Shown here piece after piece: positions 1 through 8,037 of a DNA stretch of 11,004 nt. The position numbers were made by a program, and so were the translations under genes. The notes under the pieces are model-generated. The model was not told where the DNA came from. It was given only the letters and a program-made list of their open reading frames with translations, and ran no database searches. The stretch's first letter is position 1; the number at the start of each line of letters is the position of its first letter. Location: the NCBI GenBank assembly GCA_003024985.2, contig PXIH01S0008377.1; one strand, written 5' to 3'. Origin of the DNA: Euperipatoides rowelli. Its lineage: Eukaryota; Onychophora; Udeonychophora; Euonychophora; Peripatopsidae.

Positions 1-266
1 TGTGTATATACATTTAAAAGTAGGATAACTAAGGATCATTTTCATGTATAAACATTTATCTTAACTTTAACCATTTTGCCATAAGAACGAATCTTACTTA
101 GGTGCGCGGTATTCCCCCCACTTCCCCTAATACAGTAGTGAATTATGGTTTTGGGACAGGTTGGATTAAACAACGGTATAATAATTTTTTTCAAATTTAC
201 AAGCCTGCATGATTTATTTTTAAAGATAAGCTTAATTTTTACCCAAAGCTATTATATTCAAATTAA

Positions 267-323
267 AATTCATTTTGATAAAGGAGTGTTACTCCTAGTG
301 ACACTCCTTTATCAAAATGAATT
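267..323. repeat. Perfect inverted repeat, 23-bp arms, 11-nt loop
   Basis: The left arm 267-289 and the right arm 301-323 are exact reverse complements, separated by an 11-nt spacer at 290-300. Pairing stops at once outside the arms (266 and 324 are both A). A transcript would fold into a 57-nt stem-loop. It lies about 135 bp before the splice acceptor of the LRR gene, so it is probably intronic. It could be a fold-back small element, a small-RNA precursor or a snap-back artefact. No flanking target-site duplication was clear. Confidence 0.9.
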
Positions 324-431
324 ATTCTCTGTTTACATATTTTATAAACAATTACTTGTTTATGCAGCCCTAAATTATGTGATCCATTTTTTATTTGACT
401 ATTTAAATATGAACTAATTCTACATATAAAC

Positions 432-460
432 ATGATTAATTTTTATTTTATTTGTTTCAG
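432..460 (+). promoter_or_regulatory. 3' splice site (intron end) before the LRR coding exon
   Basis: A long T-rich tract ends in TTTGTTTCAG at 451-460, a textbook metazoan acceptor, with an A-containing branch-point-like stretch just upstream near 431-440. The exon would begin at 461, 22 nt before the chosen ATG at 483. This argues against the upstream in-frame ATG at 432, which lies inside the presumed intron and would place 17 mostly hydrophobic or lysine residues before a good signal peptide. Confidence 0.65.
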
Positions 461-482
461 AAATCTAAAGAAAAAAAACAAG

Positions 483-2255
483 ATGTTGAAAAGTTCATGG
501 ATAATCTGTTCTTTTGTCACTTGGAATTATATGGTATTGGCCCAAAGATGTCCCAGGCAGTGCATCTGTGACGTAATTGCTGATGAGAGACAAAGAGTAA
601 ACTGTGATCAAGGTGGACTAACGGCAATGCCTTTACATGATGTAGAAACTGATACCAATATTCTTAATATTTCCGCACCAGTTAGCAATCCTAACAAACT
701 TAATATGGGACCAATTTTTACCAGATTTTTTAGCATGGAAGAGATTCATATATCATATTCTCGTGTGCCAGCTATTGGTGAATATTCATTTTACACAAAA
801 GCCATTGAAAAACTACGTATTTTAAATCTATCTCATAACAACATTCGATTCTTGTTAGAGAATAATTTCATTGGTCTTGGAAATTTGGAACAATTGTATT
901 TAAATAGCAATCAAATTTCCTCACTTTCTTCCCACGTTTTTATTCAAATGCCAAAACTGAAAATACTTTCATTGGCATGGAATAACATTTCTGACCTTCC
1001 CCCTCGATTTCTGTTAGGTCTTCACAGCTTGGAAACGCTTATTTTGGATGGCAATATTCTGACAAATTTAAATCTTGATATTTTTCAAGATACTAGAATG
1101 TTGAAATCACTGAGTCTAAATAGTTGTGGAATACAAGTTTTACCACAGCGTTTATTTCAAATAGCCAATTTGGAAATTCTCTATGTTCAGAATAATTTAT
1201 TGAAAAGTATCCCTCCTAATTATTTTCAGAAATTGAGAAACCTGACCTCGCTTTATTTAGATAATAATTATATATCATATATCCCAACATATATATTCCG
1301 AGGTTTAATGCTTCAACATTTGGGTTTATCAGGCAATCAAAACATTAGTTTAACACCAGAAGTTTTTGCCGAGTGTTTTATCAGTGGATTAGACCTTTCA
1401 TATAATCGTATAACACATATCCATTCAGATATTTTTAAAAATATAGCATCAATTTTAACTTTTCTTGACCTAAGTGGTAATAATCTTTATTTAGATCATT
1501 TATTTCAAAATATGGATAACCTCCAGCGATTGATTTTAGAAAATGTTGGACTGAAAACATTGTCTAATACCATTTTTGACAATCTTAGCGAATTAAAAAT
1601 TCTTAGCTTAGCTAGGAATCATCTGTCTGTAATATCGTCTAGGCTGCTCTATCATGTCAAAAACTTAGAGGTTCTTGATATTTCTGATAACAGATTTTCA
1701 ACTTTGTCGCAGGAAGTCATTAATAAATTTCATGAAATGAAAACTTTGCAAAAAATCTATTTGAAAGGAAACCCATGGTCATGTGATTGCCATCTTTTAC
1801 CAATGCTATATTGGTTAAAAACATTTCTATTTTACATCGATATTTGTGAAAACAATTTTACTAATTGTCCATCGTGCAGTAGACCTGATAAGCTATCGGG
1901 GAAATTGCTTTATCATCTAGTAGAGGATGACTTGACAGTTTGTGATCCATTGTTCGATTACATCTCTCTTAGTATTGGATCTCAGATTGGTGTTGTACTG
2001 ACAGGAATGTTAATTATTCTAATTTTGTTCATTATATTTGTTGTTTGGCTGCGTCAAAGAAAAGTTCACTATCGAACTCATGAAGAGTCACGCTCAGATG
2101 ATGCAATCTATGAGAATCCAATCAGCGATGATGAAGATTACAAAACCAATGCTTCTCAGCCACTCACAAAAGAATATATTACTGATAATAAGGATTATAG
2201 TTTTAAATATAAAAATCAGAGTATGGAAATGAATGACAATATTAAAAAAATATGA
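483..2255 (+). CDS. Leucine-rich-repeat single-pass transmembrane protein
   Basis: This encodes a probable cell-surface receptor or adhesion protein of 590 residues. The start at 483 is preferred because residues 1-20 form a signal peptide (cleavage near A20/Q21) and an in-frame ATG at 432 lies before a splice acceptor. An LRRNT cap follows with C23, C27, C29 and C41. About 14 leucine-rich repeats of the 24-residue LxxLxLxxNxI type occupy roughly residues 115-430. An LRRCT cap starts at NPWSCDC (430-436) and ends near C487. A hydrophobic span at about 502-523 precedes WLRQRK, giving a type I orientation. The 67-residue tail has seven tyrosines, among them Y543 in YENP and Y553, next to an acidic run. 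YENP fits the pYxN pattern read by Grb2-type SH2 domains. The whole protein is on one exon. The NT-cap region resembles arthropod LRR proteins usually auto-named LRR15-like or acid-labile-subunit-like; the exact orthologue and ligand are unknown. Confidence 0.9.
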   Translation: MLKSSWIICSFVTWNYMVLAQRCPRQCICDVIADERQRVNCDQGGLTAMPLHDVETDTNILNISAPVSNPNKLNMGPIFTRFFSMEEIHISYSRVPAIGEYSFYTKAIEKLRILNLSHNNIRFLLENNFIGLGNLEQLYLNSNQISSLSSHVFIQMPKLKILSLAWNNISDLPPRFLLGLHSLETLILDGNILTNLNLDIFQDTRMLKSLSLNSCGIQVLPQRLFQIANLEILYVQNNLLKSIPPNYFQKLRNLTSLYLDNNYISYIPTYIFRGLMLQHLGLSGNQNISLTPEVFAECFISGLDLSYNRITHIHSDIFKNIASILTFLDLSGNNLYLDHLFQNMDNLQRLILENVGLKTLSNTIFDNLSELKILSLARNHLSVISSRLLYHVKNLEVLDISDNRFSTLSQEVINKFHEMKTLQKIYLKGNPWSCDCHLLPMLYWLKTFLFYIDICENNFTNCPSCSRPDKLSGKLLYHLVEDDLTVCDPLFDYISLSIGSQIGVVLTGMLIILILFIIFVVWLRQRKVHYRTHEESRSDDAIYENPISDDEDYKTNASQPLTKEYITDNKDYSFKYKNQSMEMNDNIKKI

Positions 2256-2800
2256 AGTTGTTGAAACATATTCTTTCTTGAGAAATAAATGCATAAAAAG
2301 TGACTTACAAGTGCTGATTCTAATTGTTCATGTGCTAAAAGTAACGGCTATATATTCAAGATTCCGCAGAGCAAAACTACTGTTTTTATTTCATAGTCAT
2401 GTTTCAAACTGTTCAGATTACTAGATCAGTTATGTGTGAGTTAAATGATTAGTAATTTTATCACATTTTGTTTATCATCAAGTTATGTAAAACATAGGAA
2501 GCCATATTTTTGTGGCTAATAACACAGAATTGTGTAAATTTATATTTCCATGTATATGTACTGTACATTGTCTAGCTAGATTTCCATCAATCTCTAGAAG
2601 AAGGGAATGAGAGGAGTCATCTCACAAATGGATGATCTTATGTTCTGATAAATAAATTTATCACTTACAAATTAAATTGTTCTTTCTTCTTGATGCAAAT
2701 TTTGGCTCACCGTATTAATTTTTAAGTAAAAAATTAAATTAAATGAACACTTTGATATTATATACAGTATAATGTATACAGTGTATATACTGATATATTC
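2256..2800 (+). other. 3' untranslated region and flank of the LRR gene
   Basis: Non-coding sequence follows the TGA at 2253-2255. The short open frame at 2233-2424 overlaps the gene end and is not credible. Two AATAAA hexamers could direct polyadenylation: 2284-2289, only about 30 nt after the stop, and 2651-2656. A repeated TATACAGTATA-like motif lies at about 2760-2795, before the TA microsatellite. The true transcript end cannot be fixed from sequence alone. Confidence 0.5.
2646..2663 (+). terminator. Candidate distal polyadenylation signal in a palindrome
   Basis: AATAAA at 2651-2656 lies within an 18-nt perfect palindrome-type sequence (arms TGATAAAT and ATTTATCA with a 2-nt centre). 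It would give a 3' untranslated region of about 400 nt, more usual for a metazoan gene than the hexamer at 2284-2289. AATAAA is common by chance in DNA this AT-rich, so this is only a candidate. Confidence 0.3.
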
Positions 2801-2825
2801 TATATATATATATATATATATATAT
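2801..2825. repeat. (TA)n microsatellite
   Basis: An uninterrupted alternation of T and A runs for 25 nt. It is followed abruptly by a G-rich segment (about 2826-2900) quite unlike its surroundings, so the TA tract may mark the edge of an inserted sequence. Confidence 0.95.
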
Positions 2826-4466
2826 CGGGGATGGAAGGGCAAGACAGGGACGGAGCCTGGTTGGACAGAATTCCTGAATTTCGGGGAAGGGTCAAGGATT
2901 TTAATGTACAGTATGATTTTAAATAAAACTTTAAATACTGGTATTAGAAAATTCCCATATAGAATAAACCTACCAATAACTTTAAAATGTGGAAATGTTA
3001 TATTGTAATTAATTATTTAATCAAATTTGTAAGATTTAGGCTTATTTATGTTTAAGTAGTGTTTCCTGCAGAATTTAAAAAGGGCCCCATGTAAAATTTT
3101 CCCAAAAGGGCAAGGCATTTTGTCTAGAACAGAGCCATTCACCCCCCCCTCACTATACTTGAATTGTTTGTGTCAAATGAAATTGGCTCTAATAAAAAAT
3201 AAAATGAATTTTTTAGGGGGGGAGGGGGAATTGATTTGATAATTATTTTTCAATGATTTATTAAAATGTGTTTAGAAAATAATTTGAAATTGGTCATTTC
3301 TTTTTATTTATTAAAATATTTTATTAAATAAATCCTATTGGAGGGGGTAGTTCTGGAAAGTGCAAATTAAAAAGGGGCGGGGGCGGATGTATAAAAAAAG
3401 CTAAACATCAAAGGATTTTAGTTGTGATAGCTCCTGGTGCTAAAATGTCAGTCAATAATTATTATAAGTGAATTGCATTTTATTCTTCATTTATGTGCAA
3501 TTGTGCATACATTATACTTAATTTTAGACATTAAAAAAAAAAAACCACTAAATATATAAAACTTGAAGTAATTCTAACAAGAAGTGAAACTTCAAACAAC
3601 CATTAAATGCATTTAACTTGAAAATAATTATTTATGTTAAAATAATTCCAATTATAGTTTCTGTCTTTCACATATTTGCCGTTTTCAAGGTCTAAAAGGT
3701 GAACAAACATAGAATTACAATTTAAGCAGAAAAACATTAAGTTCGGATTTTAACGTTATATTTTCAAAAATATGAATTAAATCTCTAAATAATTCTAACA
3801 GAATGATAAAAATTTAAGGCAGTTAATAATAATTTTCATTGTTTAAACAAATAATAAATGTATGGGGAAGAATTCAGGCTACGCTCTTATCGATTTTGAT
3901 TTATCGGTTGATCGCGTAATGATTTTTGGTCAATGCCAATAATATATGTACTGTATATATTTTCTTTTGACACCCAATTTACAAAAATATGTATAAGAAA
4001 GTTTCCGCAAGAAGCCGAAGTTTACCGAATTATGATCCTTTTGTTTACGATATTCATTTTAGTTTATTTTAGAAAAATATATTTAAAAAATATTGTTTAG
4101 GTTAAAAAAATAACTAGTTAGCAACTAAAAAAATAATATAATTAAACCATAAAATAGTCTAGTGAGAAACCAAAACTAGAATTGATTGGCGACGTAGCTC
4201 AAATTATATTCACATGTGAAGTACAATAATTGCTGTCTTTTCTTCTTTGAATTGTCAAATCATAGGGCAAATGATGGGAAGTTTTTCCATTTATTCATAA
4301 GTTATATAAATAAATGTCTACAACCAAAATTGGAAAAGTGAGTGGATGATCGGAATTTGCCAGCTTAATTGATTTTAAAACTGTTTCGATTTCCTCATTT
4401 CATAAAATAATTGTAATTTTAATAATGTTGATGTTTCAATTATAAAAAGTCTTAAAATACAAATAG
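2826..4466. other. Non-coding AT-rich DNA with scattered G-runs
   Basis: No gene is supported over this 1.6 kb. The frame at 2772-3008 starts within the TA repeat and has no protein-like pattern. Visible features are the G-rich patch at about 2826-2900, a GGGCCCC block near 3082, the G7-A-G5 run at 3216-3228, a GGAGGGGG motif near 3341, and an alternating run GGGGCGGGGGCGG near 3373-3386. The same style of G-run motif recurs between AT-rich segments, which suggests an old repeat, but no terminal repeats or reading frame were found. From about 3400 to 4466 I see nothing beyond AT-rich sequence. Confidence 0.5.
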
Positions 4467-4740
4467 TGTTGTATTTTATTTTTATATCAAATTTTGTTAG
4501 CCTATTCTAGTTATAAAAATGTTTTAGTGGCAGATAATTCTTCTTCACTATTAAAAAAACAAAAGAAATTGTCTGCAAAAGAGCTTGAAAATGTTTATTC
4601 ATTAAAGAAATGAGATTCTCCTGCTACAAAATCAGCTATTAAAAACGAAGATCGTTATACTTCTGCAAGCAGAGATCAGGATTAACAGATTGACACAGAC
4701 TTAGATGAACTATATATATCTAGGTTTATTTATTGAACAA
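4467..4740 (+). pseudogene. Faint coding-like relic with two in-frame stops
   Basis: The plus-strand frame that starts after a stop at 4464-4466 is open to TGA 4611-4613, then from 4614 to TAA 4683-4685, then to a further TGA near 4734. The composition from about 4527 onward (SAKELENVYSLKK, then KSAIKNEDRYTSASRDQD, then DTDLDELYIS) looks more like soluble protein than the surrounding AT-rich translation, with many charged residues and few runs of F, I, K or N. I do not recognise a family. It could be a decayed exon, part of a transposon or chance. Its right end overlaps the 3' end of the LINE relic. Confidence 0.2.
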
Positions 4741-5372
4741 AGGTTATAAAGGAATTTGTACATAAACTTTGCCTCGAAGGTTAGGGTTTATGTTTACAGA
4801 AAGGATAATGAAATAGATTTAAACAAAAAAAAAAGAAAAAAGGAAATATACATTAATTATTTAAGTTAATTAATCTAATGAAAGAAGGAAGGGGAGAAAG
4901 ATTGTATCTACAAGTTCTGATAAAGGGGGTATAAAATTTTTTACTAGATCTTGTATTAATACGAGTCATCAAAGATCTTCTTTTAGGCAAGAATATATCA
5001 AAGGTGTTGAAAAAGTTTTTAGCGGATTTCAAGGAGATCTCGTCTGTGTTCCTCCAAAGATTTAATGTTAAGCAATATTAGGCGTTCGGATAGGTAGAAA
5101 AATCATTACCCAAAATGACCCTACAAATTCTTTTCTAAAAGGCTTCCAATTTTTTGGTATGTTCTGCATTCCATATGTAGCAATTAAATTCGAGGACTGG
5201 CCTAAGATAAGTAATATAAACCGATGTCAAGGTATTGATATCTATTCTAAGTTTTTTTAATTTATAGATGATAAATAGTCTTTTGGAAAAGTTTGAAATG
5301 ATACTATCAATATGAGTTCCCCATTTGAAATCGTTCAAATAAACTTCATTGTTTACTTGACTGGGATGATAA
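4715..5372 (-). mobile_element. 3' fragment of a non-LTR (LINE) retrotransposon
   Basis: This is a 5'-truncated and mutated LINE copy reading right to left. It comprises the last part of the reverse-transcriptase protein (4853-5372) plus a 3' untranslated part down to about 4715. On the minus strand that part has overlapping AATAAA hexamers (plus strand 4725-4734) just before a short TATATATA-type end at 4711-4718. The element probably extended further right, but the sequence beyond 5372 is unclear and is disturbed by the 96-bp duplication. No target-site duplication was identified. Confidence 0.65.
4853..5372 (-). pseudogene. LINE reverse transcriptase C-terminal region, degraded
   Basis: The best-preserved part (5135-5372) reads NEVYLNDFKWGTHID, then FSKRLFIIYKLKKLRI, then TLTSVYITYLRPVLEFNCYIW. 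It is the thumb and downstream region of the endonuclease/RT protein of CR1, L2 or Jockey-like LINEs, where a Y-x-x-x-x-RPVLEY-x-x-x-x-W motif is typical. After an in-frame stop near 5135 the family pattern continues with KRICRVILG, then LEEHRRDL, with further stops and a frameshift, and closes with FIRLINLNN before a stop at 4853-4855. The catalytic YADD part is not present. The copy is dead. The exact LINE clade cannot be settled by eye. Confidence 0.65.
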
Positions 5373-5519
5373 AAAACAGGCTATTTTTTTTTTAAAGAAT
5401 ATAATAAAGGATAAAACGAATTNAAATCGTTCAAATAAACTTCATTGTTTACTTGACTGGGATGATAAAAAACAGGCTATTTTTTTTTTAAAGAATATAA
5501 TAAAGGATAAAACGAATTN
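5328..5519. repeat. Exact 96-bp tandem duplication, each copy ending in N
   Basis: 5328-5423 and 5424-5519 are identical base for base, including the 9-10 base T run and the undetermined base at the last position of each copy (5423 and 5519). A biological duplication would not be expected to reproduce an unreadable base at the same place, so this is most likely an assembly or gap-joining artefact. It overlaps the 5' edge of the LINE relic. Confidence 0.95.
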
Positions 5520-5870
5520 AGCAGTGTTTTTAGCTAAAATAAAATAGTAATGGAGTTTGTCCCTTGTACTAAGATAAAGTAGATTTTAAAATTTGAAAAA
5601 AAAAAAAAAAAACTTATAAAGAACTTGCTGTATTAGGCATTTTGTTTTTGTTGAGAGCTGACTATGAGCTGTTTTTATTTTTTTCATGTTTATTTTAAAA
5701 ACACGTAATTTTATAGGTCCAAGTGCGAAACATAAAATTATTTCACTCTTAATCGCATTGTGTACGTTAATGCAATGCATGTCTGTATTTACTTATCTAT
5801 TTATAGAAAATTTTTGGTCTGAATCCGTTATCTGCCCACAACTATTTTTTTTTTTTTTCGGAATACTACT

Positions 5871-5956
5871 AGATCTGGTGAACAAACCACAAATCGCAAA
5901 CTAAAAAGCCAAACGCCTTTTAGCACACGGTCTGATATAGTTTATTCACCAGATCA
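5871..5956. repeat. Imperfect inverted repeat, 17-bp arms
   Basis: The left arm 5871-5887 (AGATCTGGTGAACAAAC) and the right arm 5940-5956, read as reverse complement (TGATCTGGTGAATAAAC), match at 15 of 17 positions around a 52-nt spacer. The size of 86 bp would suit a very short miniature inverted-repeat element. No convincing target duplication flanks it, and chance or a stem-loop remains possible. Confidence 0.5.
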
Positions 5957-6470
5957 AGCATCCCTCCACAAATATGCAGTGAGATATGGGATAATTTCAA
6001 TCTTCTATAAAAATTACGAGAAGATCGATGTTTCCCGGAAAACAATCTAGCTACTACCATATGAACTGCGAATTTATCCATGAAAAAAATTAATGTGATT
6101 TTATGACCATAATATTAAAAATTTCCTTTACTGTAATAAATAATTATCATTTTAAATTTTTTAAAATTAAGAAACTATAAGATTAATTTCATTTTTCAAA
6201 ATAAATAAAAACAAACTAAATCACAAATTAAAACCGAAATAGTTTCATTCATGTGACCTATCGAGATTTAAAAAAAAAAAAATTTTTATAATACAATATC
6301 AGAGCATTTTTTTATTTTGTTTTAGAAATTCAACCTTTCCACTACCGGTACCGTACCCTGAACCTTAACTCCTACTACATATAAAATACACTAATTATCC
6401 AACCCTATGATAATCAAATGAGAAATACACTTTTGTGTGAAATACAAATAATTTATTCTATAAAAAAAAG

Positions 6471-6537
6471 AATGCCATCTTTGACAGCATTCCGTAACAG
6501 GCAACATCAGGATTCAGATCAGGACCAGATAGGTGAC
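6471..6537 (-). pseudogene. Possible Tc1/mariner transposase scrap
   Basis: Read right to left, the sequence gives SGPDLNPDVACYGMLSKM. Tc1/mariner transposases carry a conserved SPDLNPxxxxxWGxLK block around the second catalytic aspartate, and this stretch fits PDLNP plus a GML at the right spacing. Only some 20 residues are recognisable, the tryptophan is replaced, and no terminal inverted repeat was found. It may instead be chance. It sits just left of the Gypsy integrase relic. Confidence 0.3.
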
Positions 6538-6586
6538 TTAAATGCAATTACCGAATGATCTGCAGGTTTTTTTTTTTCAAAAATTA

Positions 6587-6965
6587 TTTTAGTATTGGTA
6601 TTTTAACAAATCTCTCTGCTTGTCCATTTGTGGCTGTGTTGTATATGCTGCAGATTTGTTATGTCTTATACTACTGTATATGTTTTGCAAAAAATTTGGA
6701 TTTCTTTAGAATCGAATTGTGTGCCGCTGTCCAAGACTAATTGCTCTCGTAAGCCGAACCTGCAAACCATGAATTTAATATGCTATTGGTTTTGCTGGCA
6801 GTAGTGGAATTTAATTGTTACCTCTGGCTATTTTGAATGCATCGACAGCTATTAAGAAGGTTGAGCCTTTAAAAGGACCAGCAAAGTCAATATGGATCCT
6901 TTGCCGAGGACCAGGAGTGTAGTTGGATTGGTTACCTGTAAAGTACATTGCTTGCATTTTTTTAA
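6587..6965 (-). pseudogene. Ty3/Gypsy integrase catalytic core, degraded
   Basis: This is the left piece of a Gypsy pol reading right to left. It begins with CKQC (about 6945-6958), the second half of the HHCC zinc finger. QRIHIDFAGPFKGSTFLIAVDAF follows, in two parts, with the first catalytic Asp at 6886-6888. After a stop and a frameshift comes LVLDSGTQFDSKEIQIFCK, with the second catalytic Asp at 6729-6731, and then NGQAERFVK, with the catalytic Glu at 6614-6616. All three DDE residues survive, but frameshifts and stops make it non-functional. The closest named type is the K02A2.6-like group of Gypsy pol proteins. The C-terminal part of the integrase and any 3' LTR were not found to the left. 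Confidence 0.8.
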
Positions 6966-7046
6966 TTAACTAGCTTTAGTACCCGGCATTGCCCGGGTGT
7001 CCTTTGTTCTGTTATCCCCCCCTCCATCCCAAAAAAATGCAAAAGT

Positions 7047-7088
7047 TTGTCTACACTATGGAATCTATTGTCTACACTATGGAATCTA
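7047..7088. repeat. Two exact copies of a 21-bp unit
   Basis: 7047-7067 and 7068-7088 are identical head-to-tail copies beginning TTGTCTACACTATGG. They lie at the start of the first large unit of the composite element and look like a local slippage duplication of its unit boundary. Confidence 0.9.
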
Positions 7089-7331
7089 CCCCCATGCCAA
7101 ATATTAAGTCTCTGCCATGTTGGGAAGTATGCTAAACACAACCGGGTCATTTGCTCCCCCTCCACCCCCCCAAAAAAAATCCAGTTTATTTTCATTGTCT
7201 ACAATATGAAACCTACCCACTTGCCAAATTTCAAATTTGTGCTATGTTGGGAAGTATGAAAACACTCCCGGGTCATCCCCCCCCCCCCTCACTCCCCAAA
7301 AAATCCAAAAGTCAATTTTAATTGTCTACAC
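7069..7331. repeat. Tandem units 1 and 2 of the composite element
   Basis: Unit 1 (about 7069-7197) and unit 2 (about 7198-7324) are diverged copies of the same 125-130 bp module, anchored by TTGGGAAGTATG at 7120-7131 and 7248-7258 and by an ACCGGGTCATTTGC-type block. Unit 2 contains a 12-base C-run at 7277-7288. Unit 3 would follow at once but for the hAT-like insertion at 7332. Confidence 0.8.
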
Positions 7332-7756
7332 CAAGCGTATCAAACTCAAAACCTGATGTGGGTCAAATAACAAGGTTTAAGTTTATGTGGGCCGCAAAAA
7401 AAAAAAGGAAAGCTTCATAATCAATTTTCATTTAAACGCTCCAACTCCCACTTTTATTGAAAATTTCTATGTTCGTCAGCAATTTTTCATTTATTTCTTT
7501 GATAGAGACATGCTGAATACAAAGGACTGAAATAAATTAATAATTGTTAAAATTGTTTAAAATAATACATTTAAATAAATAGGAATATTTTTTCTTGAAC
7601 ATTAACATACCAGACACTGAATAATTTTAAGCTTTTTTCAGAAATGGTGTGCCTGTGTGACGCGATATTAGCATACTGTAATTGGCTGGGCCTGGGCCAC
7701 ACAAATAATTGCTTAGGGCCGCATGCGGCCCGCGAGCTGCGAGTTTGACACCACTG
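7332..7756. mobile_element. Non-autonomous hAT-like element, 425 bp
   Basis: The ends are imperfect inverted repeats. The left end reads CAAGCGTATCAAACTC. The right end, as reverse complement, reads CAGTGGTGTCAAACTC, so 12 of the first 16 bases match, after which both sides carry related GGGCC-type motifs. CAGTGGTGTCAAACTC-like ends and 8-bp target duplications are typical of hAT elements. The flanks GTCTACAC (7324-7331) and ATCTACAC (7757-7764) form such a duplication with one mismatch. The interior has no transposase frame: it is AT-rich, with a GGCCGCATGCGGCC palindrome near the right end. It is inserted in the TCTACAC start of a tandem unit of the surrounding repeat. Confidence 0.85.
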
Positions 7757-8037
7757 ATCTACACTATGGAACCTACCTACCTACATGCCAAATTTCAAGT
7801 TTGAGCTATATTGGGAAGTATGCTAAACACTACCGGGTCATTTGCTCCCCACCCCCTGTTGGGAAGTATGCAAAACACTCCCGGGTCATTTGCCTCCCCC
7901 TCACCCCCCAAAAATCCCAAAGTCAATTTTCATTATCTACACTATGGAACCCACCTACAAGCCAAATTTCAATTTTGTGTTATATTTAAAGTATGCTAAA
8001 CACTACCGGGTCATTTGCTCCCCGCCACCCCCCTAGG
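7757..8037. repeat. Tandem units 3 and 4 of the composite element
   Basis: Unit 3 (about 7758-7938) includes an internal duplication of the TTGGGAAGTATGC to CCGGGTCATTTGC segment (7810-7843 and 7859-7892). Unit 4 (about 7939-8037) has a deteriorated TTTAAAGTATGC anchor at 7986. Both keep TACACTATGGAAC at the start and C-runs at the end. The variable unit length points to unequal exchange or slippage. Confidence 0.8.

Larger units (their letters stand above)
1..460. other. AT-rich upstream or intronic DNA before the LRR gene
   Basis: No coding sequence is supported here. The open frame at 145-417 is rich in F, L, I and Y and runs through a perfect hairpin, so it is probably a chance reading frame. 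Because the stretch ends in a good 3' splice site at 460, at least its right part is likely an intron in the 5' untranslated region of the LRR gene, with exon 1 further upstream or outside the window. I could not identify a TATA box, an initiator or a matching splice donor with confidence. Confidence 0.5.
5520..6586. other. Non-coding AT-rich DNA with homopolymer runs
   Basis: No gene is supported. Several open frames here start or end in poly-A or poly-T (about 5597-5611, 5845-5858, 6271-6282, 6567-6578) and have no family pattern. A small inverted repeat lies at 5871-5956 and a possible transposase scrap at 6471-6537. The run 6100-6320 is almost pure A and T. Poly-T at 6567-6578 abuts the left end of the recognisable Gypsy integrase. 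Confidence 0.5.

Noticed and set aside
145-417. 90-codon open frame on the plus strand
   Set aside because: It runs through both arms of the perfect hairpin, is dominated by F, L, I and Y, lies in a probable intron and shows no domain pattern.
432-482. Upstream in-frame ATG for the LRR protein
   Set aside because: It lies before a strong splice acceptor at 460 and would put 17 residues, several of them lysines, in front of a good signal peptide starting at 483.
5686-5904. 72-codon open frame on the plus strand
   Set aside because: It crosses a T-run that translates to FFFFF, has no conserved pattern and ends inside the inverted repeat at 5871-5956.
7120-8030. CRISPR-like array of repeated units
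   Set aside because: Repeated blocks are diverged, of variable length and without unique spacers of constant size, and the genome is eukaryotic.
7047-8036. Several short open frames over the composite repeat on both strands
   Set aside because: They are translations of tandem repeat units; the same peptide-like blocks recur in several frames and correspond to the DNA repeat, not to a protein.
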